Assembly (NCBI GenBank): GCA_029204225.1
Contig: CM055101.1
Location: 40,629,961-40,693,960 of the forward strand
Reading direction: 5' to 3'
Source of the DNA: Diphasiastrum complanatum
Lineage: Eukaryota; Streptophyta; Lycopodiopsida; Lycopodiales; Lycopodiaceae
DNA length: 64,000 nt
A program made the position numbers and the translations under genes. Within the stretch, counting starts at the first letter, position 1, and each line of letters begins with the position of its first letter. Of the stretch, positions 52,894-63,478 are shown piece after piece. The notes below the pieces were generated by a model that saw only the letters and a list, made by a program, of their open reading frames with translations, did no database searches and was not told the origin of the DNA.

Positions 52894-55488
52894 GAGCCAA
52901 GCCGAAGACACAGGTTACCTCTCACCCATGATCGAGGAGGTCTCAGAAGGAGGAGAGCAGAAGAAGCTGAGAGCCGAGCATGAGAGCCGAGAAATTACTA
53001 GCTAGGATGACAGAGAAATATCTATGTGAGCCTACATGGTGTATCCCAGAGAAGAAACGACCATGTAGGAGCTAGTCATATTTTCTAGGCTTTGTAAATA
53101 GATGTAGAACCCCCCTTAAATTAGTTAGAGTGAGCCACCTTTTGATGGTGACCTTTAGTGGAAGGGCAAATTCCACATGTATTTTCTAATTTAGTGGAAT
53201 TGCCACTTGGGCTCCACATGGGTAGCCTTCTTGCTTATTTAAGGGCCCCCCTCTTTTGTGAGGGAGCTTTGAATGTATTGTCAAGTTCTTTTGAGCAAAT
53301 AAAGAGGATCCTCCACGAGTTCTTGATGATTGCTAAGCTCCTTGTTCATGGCAATGTTCTTGAGTGAAATTTCTATGAGCATGCTTGAATTCCTTGCATT
53401 GTGGATTACCTAGTTTCTTGTTTTCTAGTTTCTTGCTTAGTTGTGGATTAGAATTTACTTCTTGTTTATGGAATAAGGTAGAAATCAGCATTCAAGTAAA
53501 CTAAATAGGCTAGAATAGTGGTGTAGATCTTGCATACTCTTTTACTTTCAAGTTTTTGATTGTTCTTGGGCATTCTAAGCATCAAGAAATGAGTGTTTCT
53601 TGATTCTTGGACTGTCAAATGCTGTTAGGAATCTAGTTTCTTTTTTCTAGTTTCTTGTTTCTTGTTCAATAGTTAATCTTGTCCTTAATTGATTTCTAAT
53701 TCAGTAGATAGTGGTAGGTCTGCTCCCTGTTCCAAAACGTTGATCCTCTTGAGCTAAAGATGGTTACATGGTCGGTTTTTGCATGTAGCTGAGCATCGGA
53801 ACTGCGTCTCTCACTGACAAGCTAGGAAATACATGTTGAATCTGAGTAACGCTTCTGTTTTGTAACTGTTCTAATAAGAAGAAGAACCATAAAGAACCAT
53901 AACTAAAGAAGAGGTAAAGAAATCACAGAACCGTGTTCACAGATTCAGAGAATCTGTGAACATTTGGCGCATGCCACAACTGCACAAACTTTAAACCAAG
54001 CCATATCTCTTTCATCTGTGTTGCGAAACAATCCCCAGATGTTAGCAGATTCCAGAGAATCCCCAGATGTCAAGCCAAGCTGAAGACACAGATTACCTCT
54101 CACCCATGACCGAGGAGGTCTCAAAAGGAGGAGAGCAGAAGAAGCTGAGAGCCGAGAAATTACTAGCTAGGATGACAAAGAAATATCTATGTGAGCCTAC
54201 ATGGTGTATCCCAGAGAAGGAACGACCATGTGGGAGCTAGTCATTTTTCCTAGGCTTTGTAAATAAATGTAGACCCCACCTTTTGATGGTGACCTTTAGT
54301 GAAAGGGCAAATTCCACATGTAATTTCTAATCTGGTGGAATTGCCACTTGGGCTCCACATGGGTAGCCTTCTTGCTTATTTAAGGGCCCCCCTCTCTTGT
54401 GAGGGAGCTTTGAATGTATTGTCAAGTTCTCTTGAGCAAATAAAGAGGATCCACCATGAGTTCTTGATGATTGCTAAGCTCCTTGTTCATGGCAATGTTC
54501 TTGAGTGAAATTTCTAAGAGCATGCTTGAATTCCTTGCATTGTGGATTAACTGGTTTCTTGTTTTCTAGTTTCTTGCTTAGTTGTGGATTAGGATTCACT
54601 TCTTGTTTATGGAATTAGGTAGAAATCAGCATTCAAGTAAACTAAATAGGCTGGAATAGTGGTGTAGATCTTGCATACTCTCTTACTTTCCAGTTCTTGA
54701 TTGTTCTTGGGCATTCTAAGCATCAAGAAATGAGTGTTTCTTGATTCTTGGACTGTCAAATGTTGTTAGGAATCTAGTTTCTGGTTTCTAGTTTCTTGTT
54801 TCTTGTTCAGTAGTTAATCTTGTTCTTGATTGATTTCTGATTCAGTAGATAGTGGTAGGTCTGCTCCCTGTTCCAAAACGTTGATCCTCCTGAGCTAAAG
54901 ATGGTTACATGGTCGGTTTTCACATGTAGTTGGGCATCGGAACTGTGTCTCTCATTGACAAGTTGGAAAATACATGTTGAATCTGAGTAACGCTTATGCT
55001 TTGTAACTGTTCTAATAAGAAGAAGAACCATAAAAAATCGTAACTAAAGAAGAGGTAAAGAAATCACAGAACCGTGTTCAGAGATTCAGAGAATCTGTGA
55101 ACATTTGGCACCATTCCATAGCTACACAAACGTTAAACCAAGCCATATCTCTTTCATCTGTGTTGCAAAACAATCCCCATATGTTAGCAGATTCCAGAGA
55201 ATCCCCAGATGCCGAGCCAAGCCGAAGACACAAATTACCTCTCACCCATGACCGAGGAGGTGTCAGAAGGAGGAGAGTAGAAGAAACTGAGAGCCGAGAA
55301 ATTACTAGCTAGGATGACAGAGAAATATCTATGTGAGCCTACATGGTGTATCCCAGAGAAGGAACGACTATGTAGGAGCTAGTCATATTTCCTAGGCTTT
55401 GTAAATAAATGTAGACGCCCCCCCCTCCTTAAAGTGAGAGTGAGCCACCTTTTGATGGTGACCTTTAGTGGAAGAGCAAATTCCACGC
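52894..55488. repeat. Head-to-tail array of a 1.15-kb unit, 2.2 copies
   Basis: Units start GAGCCAAGCCGAAGACAC at 52894, 54072 and 55214 (periods 1178 and 1142); the third stops near 55488. Copies are about 95% alike by eye. Each full unit has a TATA-like CTTATTTAAGGGCCC (53230, 54371) and, about 65 bases on, AATAAAGAGG, like the promoter and polyadenylation signal of an LTR. A short frame at 53158-53367 recurs at 54299-54508 only because the DNA is duplicated. No coding domain. It may be a tandem array of a small non-autonomous LTR (TRIM-like) element. Confidence 0.8.
53935..53961. repeat. Perfect 12-bp inverted repeat with 3-base loop
   Basis: GTTCACAGATTC and GAATCTGTGAAC flank AGA. The second unit has the same structure at 55076-55102 with one mismatch. 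It lies in the right part of each 1.15-kb unit. Confidence 0.85.
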
Positions 55489-55489
55489 C

Positions 55490-56085
55490 GAAGCGTTCCT
55501 TTGCATCTCGACCGAAGTCTTCAGTTAGATCTCGACTGGACCCTCAGTCCTGATCTCAACTGGTGCACTTCTTTCAATCTCAACCGGAGCACTTGCTAGC
55601 ATCTCGACCGAAGTCTTCAATTAGATCTCGACCGGACCCTTCAGTCCTGATCTCAACCAGAGCACTTTTTTAAATCTCAACCAGAGCACTTGCTCCCATC
55701 TCAATCAAAGTGTTTAGTAAGATCTCAACCGGCACGTTTCCGTCAGATCTCAACCGATGCACTTCTCTCGAATCTCAACCCAGATCTTCTATTGACATCT
55801 CAACCGACGACCTACTTCAATCTCAACCGGAGCCGGATCCATTCATCACATCTCAACCAACGCTCTCGCAACAAATCTCAACAGACGACCTCGCGTCAGA
55901 ACTCAACCGACAACCTCACGTTAGAACTCAACCGACGACCTCGCATCATAACTCAACCGACGACCTCATGTCAGATCTCGACCGACGACCTCGTGTCAGA
56001 TCTCGACCGACGACCTTGCATCAGATCTCGACCAACGTCCTCGCGTTAGTGCTCGACTGACGGATACTCTCAGATCTCAACCGCT
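55490..56085 (+). repeat. LTR repeats, about 30 bp, roughly 18 copies
   Basis: The unit is ATCTCAACCG(G/A)(A/C) followed by GCACTT or ACGACCTCG variants. Two subtypes occur: GGAGCACTT in the left half and ACGACCTCG(T/C) in the right half. Regular spacing of 27-34 bases shows tandem growth by unequal exchange or slippage. Confidence 0.85.
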
Positions 56086-56288
56086 CCTTAGACCGTATAG
56101 TCCATATACAAATTCTGCATCGTGGGAACCACATCCAACCGTAGAAAATACATTCACCAATTTACACAATCCTACGATACTCTACAAGTTGTTATGAATC
56201 GCCCTTACGATCCGAATTCTACGGAGGACTATCCACCAGAGATGGTCTCCCCATCCACCGAACAAGTTCAATTTAACAGAATTTTTGG

Positions 56289-57329
56289 ATGAAATCCCAA
56301 GTCCAAGAGCAATCCACCAACCCATTCGACAGATGGGAACCCATGCGTTATGAAGCTCCATATGAACGACCACATTTTCATGTTGCCGAATCTTCACATG
56401 CACAAGCTCACTTAAACGGAGCTTTTGCGAATAATGTTCCACGTACTGAAAAACGCACCCCAAAGCTATATTTACCTAAGTACGATGGCAACACTGATCC
56501 TCAAAGATTTTTTCAAGTCTTTGAGAACGCATGTGACGTCTATGGCGAGACATCACCGGAAGCCATGGTACAGCTCTTTTCGATGACCATGATCGATCGA
56601 GCACGAGAGTGGTTTTTTAACCTTGATCGTGAAGATAAACGTGATTGGTCACTCTTGAAGGAGGCCTTTATCAAACGCTTCAAGCCATTTTGCTTGATAG
56701 AAAGTTCTTATGTCAAACTAAGTAACATCAAAATGACAAAAGACGAGAAAGTATGTGACTATATTGAGCGATTTAAAAGATTAAAAAGTCAGGTACAAGA
56801 ACAACCCATTGAGTCTATGCTCATAATTTGGTTCCTTGTTGGACTCCCACGATGGATAAGACGTGAACTTCATTCCAATGGTGAATATACATCATTGAAA
56901 CAAGCCATGTCTGACGCCATTCGAGAGGAAGACGAGGGCTCTGATGTCGATGAACCACGCAAACGAAGAGAACATCGTGCTATCCAAAAAGCTCGACCAA
57001 ACAACGAAACTCGAGAACAGTTGTGGAAAACACAAATGGAGTTGCTTAACCAGCAACACCAACAACAGATGGAGAAACTCACGAAAGAGTTTCAAAACAC
57101 TCTTAAGTCTATCCAGAGTTCGATGCCAGGTCAATTACCCACTGGCCAAATCCACCATAGACGAGAGAACACGTGGTGCCCTCACTATCGAGGTGCATAC
57201 ACTGGCAATGAGTGCACTTCATACCAACTGGTCCCAGATACTTCCTTGATCAAATGTGAAATCTACGACTTTATGGGGCATAACTCTCTTCATTGCTATT
57301 ATAATCCGAGGAACCAGCCTCACAACTAG
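56289..57329 (+). pseudogene. Gypsy Gag, 346-codon open frame (fossil)
   Basis: The retrotransposon Gag domain runs from LYLPKYDGNTDPQRFFQVFE (about residues 58-78) through VCDYIERFKRLKSQVQEQ and WFLVGLPRWIRRELH to SDAIREEDEG. A basic stretch and a Gln-rich coiled coil (about 240-280) follow, then the first Cys/His element (CEIYDFMGHNSLHC). A further knuckle pair lies downstream at 57730-57840 (ICGETGHFMADC and ECPDCVRKH). The domain would assemble particles around element RNA. Upstream, from about 56190, a short in-phase-looking lead (MNRPYDPNSTEDYPPEMV) resembles the Gag N-terminus. Confidence 0.88.
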
Positions 57330-58616
57330 TCGGGAGAACATACTCAACCTCCTCGACAATCGTTTGTTTCACAAAACCAACACACACACTACCAACCACG
57401 AAACAACCAAGTCCATATACAAGAGTTGCCCAGACAATCTAGACATGAACCTCAACCACAGCTAGCACTCTTAGGACCACCTCCAAGAGGACAACCAGAT
57501 CTAGGACCACAAAAACATAGAAATCCTCGAGAGTCTACACAAACACATCTTGTTGAGAACTCCTACGATCAGTCCTACAATCAAGATACAACACTTCCAT
57601 CTGCTAGTTCTCAACATTATCAAACCGACAACTCATGCTCGTGCAAACGAGATGAGTATTGAACACCACCAGAAAATCCAGCACAGCTAGCCATCCAAGA
57701 TGGTTATGCCATTGCCACAGGCCCAATGAGCAACCGCTACTTTATTTGTGGTGAAACAGGACATTTCATGGCTGACTGTAAAGTAAAAAACCAATACCAT
57801 GTGGAATGTCCCGACTGTGTCCGTAAACACAGTTTTAAGGCAACGGAAACGACGCAACGAACTCAATCTGTGAATGGTTCTTGAGAACGGTTCTTGAGAA
57901 ATTGATTTGCAATGGACAAATAAACAATAATGGTGTCCAATCAATTTCAATTTGAGATCTTGCAATATCTATGTGGGATCAATCTCACAAGTGATGTCAA
58001 TCTCCTTCAAATCTAGATCTTGCTTCTCTCCAAAGATGAAGTACATCAAGATTTTGAACCAACTCTCTCCACGAGCTGCAAGACACTTGAAAAATGATCA
58101 AGGACTCCACAAACAACTCAATCACACTTGATTTGAGTGAAACTATGTGGCTATGGCGTCAAAATCACATCTAGATGTACCCCACACTAGATTGGCAATG
58201 AAAATCATGAGTTTTTTGATGATCTAAGCTAGATGTGAGCCTATCTTGGCATGTCCCACCAAATTGGGTGCCCTAACCACCTCACTTTGAATGCCAATAA
58301 CTTTCTCAAGACAAGCCCATTTGACTCGAGATCAATTGCATCACAAACTAGAGTCACAAGCTCTCCAATAAGCTATCATGTACTAGATTTCGATCTACCT
58401 TGGAGAAACACCAACCATTCAAAGTTGGGTGATCTCACACATGTATGAGAACTACAGTTCGTACAATACCCAACATGGATCAAATCAATATTTTTTTTAT
58501 CCTTCTAGATCCAAAAATCACTTTAATAGCTATCAAGATCCAAGTACACTCTCAAATCCAAGTTTTCAAGCAAAAATTTCCATCAAACTTGATGCATGAA
58601 ATCCATCCTTAGGCTA

Positions 58617-58628
58617 GCTCTGATACCA
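58617..58628 (-). promoter_or_regulatory. Primer-binding site (initiator Met tRNA)
   Basis: TGGTATCAGAGC on the minus strand, directly after the LTR end TATACA. It fixes the orientation of the remnant at 57871-59176. Confidence 0.85.
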
Positions 58629-59176
58629 TGTATACTTTTTACAAATGTGAGGACACACAAATCAATGTGTTTGATCTTCTAAGGTGTGTGTGATTGCACA
58701 TAGATCTATCTCTTGATTGATGCAAACAATCTAGCTTGACAATCTCAAGGCAAGAGCACACAAGAGAGAATGTAGAAAAAATTCTAAGTATTGGAAGTAC
58801 TCTATCTCTCATAAAAAAACCAAGTGTAGAATCAAGCTCGCACACTCTCATAGAGTGGCTCGAGATCCAAGATAGGTGGGAATGAAGATCAATCGTTGGA
58901 CCACTCTCATAGCACCTCTTATAATGATTGAACCACATACAAACCACCTCTTAATTTGATTGGACCATTTTGATGCACCTCTTCATATGATTGGTCCACA
59001 TGGAAAAATAACATCATGAGGTGCTTTGTCCTTGCCCTCTACCATCAAGCCAAGTGTCAACAACCTACACTAGCTCGAGCTAAGCAAAATTATATTCTCC
59101 CTAACATATTTACAAGTGGACATGGAGTGGATTTGGCATAGCCAAAACTCAAGGTAGATAACTTTTACATTTTTCA
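58629..59176 (-). repeat. 5' LTR of the minus-strand remnant
   Basis: About 548 bases. The 3' end is fixed by the primer site; the start is the best TG candidate next to recognisable Copia sequence at 59177 onward. Confidence 0.6.
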
Positions 59177-60312
59177 TAAGTTGTATGCTCTGATAGTTCT
59201 TTTGATGATGCCAGAACTGAAGAGACTTTGTGTAACTCTTATTCCCTTAAGTGATCTTCAATGTTTTTGGCATCTATACATAGTTGTGTAGGTGTTGTAT
59301 AGAATGTGATTGCTTTCATTCCAACCTTGATCTTGTCGAGTAGGTCAGTATAATAACATGGCATTACAATCTTTGAAGGAATGGGAGGATCAATCATCAT
59401 GTTGACAATTATTCTAGTATATCTAATTCGTTGTAGCCTTCTTGGAGCTTTTCTGCTTCTGTCGCTTAGAGCCTTTGTTGACATATAGAGCTTGAGAGGA
59501 GGAAGTAAACAAAGTGTCTTGACTTCTTCTATTGTCTTCTTGCAGCAACATAGTGATAACTCTAGTAAGAGTTAAATCTGAGTGTGTCGATATGATCATC
59601 ACCCAGTTCTCATATGTAGAGGGCAATCTTGAAAGCAATGTCATAACTGCGTCTTGATCGTCTATGATTGATAATGTGAATAATTTTCTTCGTAGATGTA
59701 ACTTAGTAGTTATGTCCCTCATGTCATATAGTGAGTTTAGGATGTCCCAAACTTCTCTTGAAGTTCTGGCTTCAGCTACGTGTCCAATCTGTGTATCTGA
59801 TATATTGAGGATAATAAGCGCGAAAGCTTTACCATCATTCGATTTCCACTTTGAGTCTTATGTGTCGTCTTCAGGTTTTACTTTTGTACCTGTAACACCA
59901 TCCCATAGCTCGTTGGCAATTAGCAAGGTCTTCATCTTAAATTTCCACAAATGATAATTGGATCCATTCAGCTTGTCTGCGATAAGACCAGCTTTACTTT
60001 GAGAATCCATCTGGAACTTAGTCTATCAATTATATCAATGACGCTAAGATGTAGTGATGCCAACAATAGGAAATCAATTCTCTGATACTACAAAGATGAA
60101 AGGAACTGAAGATTTTGATATCAATTTGATATCACGAAAGATATCAAGTATTAGAGCTTTCGCTCTGATATCGAAATAGCTGATAGAGATCACAAGTCTG
60201 ATATCGTGATGGTTCAAATATAGAAGTAGTGATCTAGCACTGATACTATCATAGAATGTTCTGATACCATGGAATAATGCTCTGATACCATGTTAGAATG
60301 CTCCGATACCAT
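59177..60312 (-). mobile_element. Copia gag remnant with multiplied primer site, minus strand (fossil)
   Basis: Gag on the minus strand starts near 60010 with a MDSQSKAGLIADKLNGSNY-type N-terminus. It continues through MRDITTKLHLRRKLFTLSI, LLSRLPSTYENWVMIIS and LLQEDNRRSQDTL (to about 59430). A further stretch (59484-59239) is not confidently placed. The leader (60020-60311) has several CTCTGATA(C/T)C-like copies, three of them near-perfect Met-tRNA primer sites. The LTR end TTTTTGACA abuts at 60312. Protease onward is missing. Several breaks. Confidence 0.8.
60258..60311 (-). repeat. Primer-site array, 21-bp period x 3
   Basis: Minus-strand TGGTATC(A/G)GA(G/A)C occurs at 60311-60300, 60290-60279 and 60269-60258, spaced exactly 21 bases. 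The first abuts the LTR end. Weaker copies (CTGATATCG-type) continue to about 60079. Confidence 0.85.
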
Positions 60313-60401
60313 GTCAAAAATAGGATAGATAATGGAATAGCGGAAACTTCCTACTTCCAATGCATGACTACACCTAGAGCAAAACAGTAGTGATAAAAAT
60401 T

Positions 60402-61560
60402 GTTGGAAATTAAGCCCACAGTTGTCTCCTTGGTGAATGACTAATTTCTATTTCATGATTCTTCCTGCACGTTTATTGATCATTGATCTAGGGTCAGGTG
60501 AAGCCAACTTTGGTTCTATGTCTGCTCATCTGATACCTGTAGGAATCACAAACTTAGACAACCAATTTATTTGAAGAATGTCTACGAAGGGCTTCCGGCT
60601 GATCTCCAAGTTCAGATGTTAAGCTCAATAATTTGAAGTCATTGAAGACTTGGACATCTTCAAGGACTTCCGCGAAATTAGCATTTAGAACAAGTCTGTA
60701 GAAATACATTACTTTCGCGACAGTCTGCAAAAATACTCTAAGTGTCATGACAATCTGCAAAAATGAGCTATGTTTGCAATAGTTTCGTCTTTTTCGCCTT
60801 TTTTCGAAATGCGACACTTAGGCACAGTTCAAAGTTCAACCATTTTTAGGGCACCTTCAACTTTTTTGCGAAAAACCCGAAGAGAGAGAAAAAGTGAAGG
60901 TCGTCTATTTTGAATGAAGGACATTCCCAGCCACTTCTCAAAATTTGCAAAGTGAGAGAAAACTACTTCACGTAAAATGCGAACTGAGAGAATTTGCAAC
61001 GTCCTTGTCCGCGTCAACATTTCTAATTTGTTGACAGTATACACTATGTACAGTTGTCACAAAAGCCATATACTTTCAAGTACAATGGCTTACCTAATTA
61101 CAAACATTTAATGTACTTAATACACGGTTGCAATCTATAAATGGATCATCTAGGCACACTCTATGTGAAGCTTCGTCCATGAGACGTATTATTTGAGCCT
61201 CCCAGTTACGCCGTCATTTTGGTTGCAATTGCTATTTTATTGTGCTTCAGTGTAATATAGCAGCAGCATGCTTTTCTATCTGTGTATAACGTAGATAAAT
61301 GCTTGTTGTGATTGAATGTACTTTATTGTCGTTTGATAACATTTGTTCACTCACTCTGATCAGAACACAGACACCTACGACTCCTTCATTTCTGACCAGA
61401 CGATGGCTGTCTTTGACACCTGAGGAACTTGCAATATCATACTGCACTTTCCATCTATTTCAGAACCAAACTTCACATTGAATCTATTTTTCAGTAATAC
61501 CACACACAAACCATTTCTAATCCCTTCGGTGGACTGTACTCTTTTGTTTTGGTGAGTATG
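60402..61560 (+). repeat. LTR of the TGTTGGAAATTAA family, possibly solo
   Basis: Starts TGTTGGAAATTAAGCCC at 60402 and matches the LTR at 35266 (other strand) over at least 140 bases, including GATCTAGGGTCA and TTCTATGTCTGCTCATC. The middle part has runs like TTTTTCGCC and GCGACACTTAGGCAC. A TATA-like CTATAAATGG lies at 61136. No primer site or coding domain of its own follows; the 3' end is uncertain. Confidence 0.65.
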
Positions 61561-61578
61561 AATTAATTTTTAAGATCT

Positions 61579-61736
61579 TGTTGGGAAATTAGAACACTTA
61601 AAGCTGTAATCTTATTTATCATAAGCTTTCTATCAGACTGTTTTAGCATTTAGTAGCTGATTGTAACGAGAGAGCTGTTCCACAATATTCCTGCTCTCTT
61701 CTCCGTTCGCGTTCTTCTATCTCCCTTGCCCCATCA
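61579..61736 (+). repeat. 5' LTR of the Copia, 158 bp
   Basis: Starts TGTTGGGAAATTAG and ends CCCCATCA, three bases before the primer site. It is unusually short for a Copia LTR. There is no second copy in the window. Confidence 0.65.
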
Positions 61737-61739
61737 GAT

Positions 61740-61752
61740 TGGTATCAAAACG
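61740..61752 (+). promoter_or_regulatory. Primer-binding site (initiator Met tRNA, variant)
   Basis: TGGTATCAAAACG, matching the Met-tRNA complement in its first nine bases. It lies between the LTR end and Gag. Confidence 0.75.
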
Positions 61753-63478
61753 TAGCTCATATAAACCGAGAGATTAAGTGTGTTCTATTTGTATTACTGT
61801 TAGTATGTCTCATATAGGTAGCTCTTCGTCTTCATCATCCGGCAAAGCTAGAATCATTGACAAGTTCAATGGTTCTAACTTCTACATCTGGAAGTTAAAG
61901 CTCCGGATGATGTTGATAGATAGAGATCTTTGGAATGTAGTTGAAGGTGCTGACTTGAAACCAGAAGATGGTGATCAAGCGAAGGCATGGAAGATCAAAG
62001 ATCAGAAGGCCTTAGCATGCATCACACTCAATCTGGCTGACTCCCAAATATCTCATGTTACCACATGAAAAACCTCTAAGGATGCATTAGATTTGTTATC
62101 AAATCTCTATGAGACGCATGATGTAACCACTAGATTACATCTGAGAAGGAAGTTCTTTACTCTTAGCATGTCTGATTCTACTACCATCACTTCTCACATC
62201 AACAGCTTCAAGTCTTTATTGGATCAGTTATCAACTGTAGGATGTTCTATTCAAGATGATGATGCCGTCATGACCTTGATTTCTTCTCTTCCAAATTCAT
62301 ATGGGCACTTTGTGGTGATGATCTCCACACAACCCGACCTCACTCTTCAAAAGGTGATCGGTCATCTTCTTCAAGAAGAAATGCGGAGAAAGACCAGCGA
62401 CCCATCCATCAAAGACAAATCCATGGTCCTGAAACCAAGAAGAAATACTATTCCAAGGGCAAGAATCAAGTGCAGCAGCAACAACAGAAGCCTCACACTC
62501 AAAGTGAGAATAGTGGATCACGAAAGAAGCTTTTCTGCAGATATTGCAAGAGAGTCAATCACAACATCAAGGAGTGTCATATCCAGATCTACAACGAGAC
62601 GAAGAAGCAACAACAACAGTAGCCAGACTCCTCCAACACGGCGGAATTCAAGGAGCAAGATACACATTTGTTTTGGCTTTCAACAACAGCAACAAAGATT
62701 GTGATAGCTGGTACCTGGACAGCAGCGCTACCCAACACATGACCTCTCGCAAGGAATGGTTTACCAAGTATGCAGCTTACAACAGAGATCAATTCATCTA
62801 CCTCGGAGATTCAAACACCATATGCGTTGAAGGCAAAAGGACAGTCAAGATCACATTCAACAACGATCTATCTATTTGTGTTCCCAACATCCTTCACGTT
62901 CCTCAGCTGTCAAAGAACCTATTATTAATTTCTAAGATAACTAATGAGGGCTACACTGTTACTTTCTCATCCGAGCAGTGTACAATATTCAAGGAAGATA
63001 CTACTCTGACTATATGCACTAGAGTCGAAAATCTTTATGTACTTTCTAATTCAGTTGCATTAGCTAGTATCTCTAATGAAAATGTAAACGATAATGCTAT
63101 TCTGTGGCATATTCGATTTGGACACGTGAATACAAGATCACTTTCTTATATGTGTTGTAATAATTTAGTTGATGGATTGTATTTCCCTTCTTCATTAGAT
63201 AAAAAATCTTTCTTTTGTGAATCATGCATCTATGGCAAACACTCTAGAAGCAAGTTTCCCAAATCACATTCCATCAAAACAAAGCATGTATTGGATCTTG
63301 TACATAGCGATCTTTGTGGTCCAATGCCAACTCCGTCTTTAGGAGATGCAATCTATTTTATCACTTTCATAGATGATTATTCTAGATGGTCTACAGTCAT
63401 GTTCATTAAGCACAAATCTGAAGCCTTTGAATGCTTCAAGAGATTCAAGGCCATGGCTGAGACACAAATGTCAAAATG

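Larger units (their letters stand above)
55489..57870 (+). mobile_element. Gypsy element, LTR/leader and gag, plus strand (fossil)
   Basis: A block of ATCTC(A/G)ACCG(G/A)-type repeats (55490-56085) precedes Gag (56190-57330) and zinc knuckles to about 57850. Similarity then stops where a minus-strand element begins. The repeats match, in reverse complement, those at the 3' end of the Gypsy at 23340-26768, so they belong to the LTR. Protease and pol are absent. Gag is close to that of the Gypsy at 12660. A few breaks. Confidence 0.85.
57871..59176 (-). mobile_element. Minus-strand LTR with primer site and leader (fossil remnant)
   Basis: The LTR is at 58629-59176 (minus-strand start TGAAAAATGTAAAAG, end AAGTATACA), followed by the Met-tRNA primer site at 58628-58617 and about 740 bases without coding domain down to 57871, where Gypsy gag begins. 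Only the 5' end of the element is present. The LTR start resembles the TGTGAAAAATGC family. Confidence 0.65.
61579..63478 (+). mobile_element. Copia element, 5' LTR to integrase, plus strand (fossil)
   Basis: The LTR (61579-61736) and primer site (61740) precede Gag, which starts near 61805 (MSHIGSSSSSSSGKARIIDK). Further Gag motifs are KFNGSNFYIWKLKLRMMLID and LHLRRKFFTLSMSDSTTI. A CCHC knuckle (CRYCKRVNHNIKEC, about 62540), protease (DSSATQHMTSRKEWF, about 62720) and integrase (LWHIRFGHVNTRSLSYM, CESCIYGKHSRSKF, VHSDLCGPMP, TFIDDYSRW) follow. At 63478 the sequence passes abruptly into the dispersed repeat. The integrase core end, RT, RNase H and 3' LTR are missing. A few breaks. Confidence 0.9.

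Noticed and set aside
53158-54508. A 69-codon frame found twice with nearly identical sequence (53158-53367 and 54299-54508)
   Set aside because: The conservation is explained by the 1.15-kb tandem duplication, which is equally strong outside the frame.
55490-56085. Two overlapping open frames of about 118 codons with Ser/Thr/Asp/Arg-rich repeats
   Set aside because: They are translations of the tandem LTR repeat in two phases at once, which indicates lack of stops in the unit rather than a protein.
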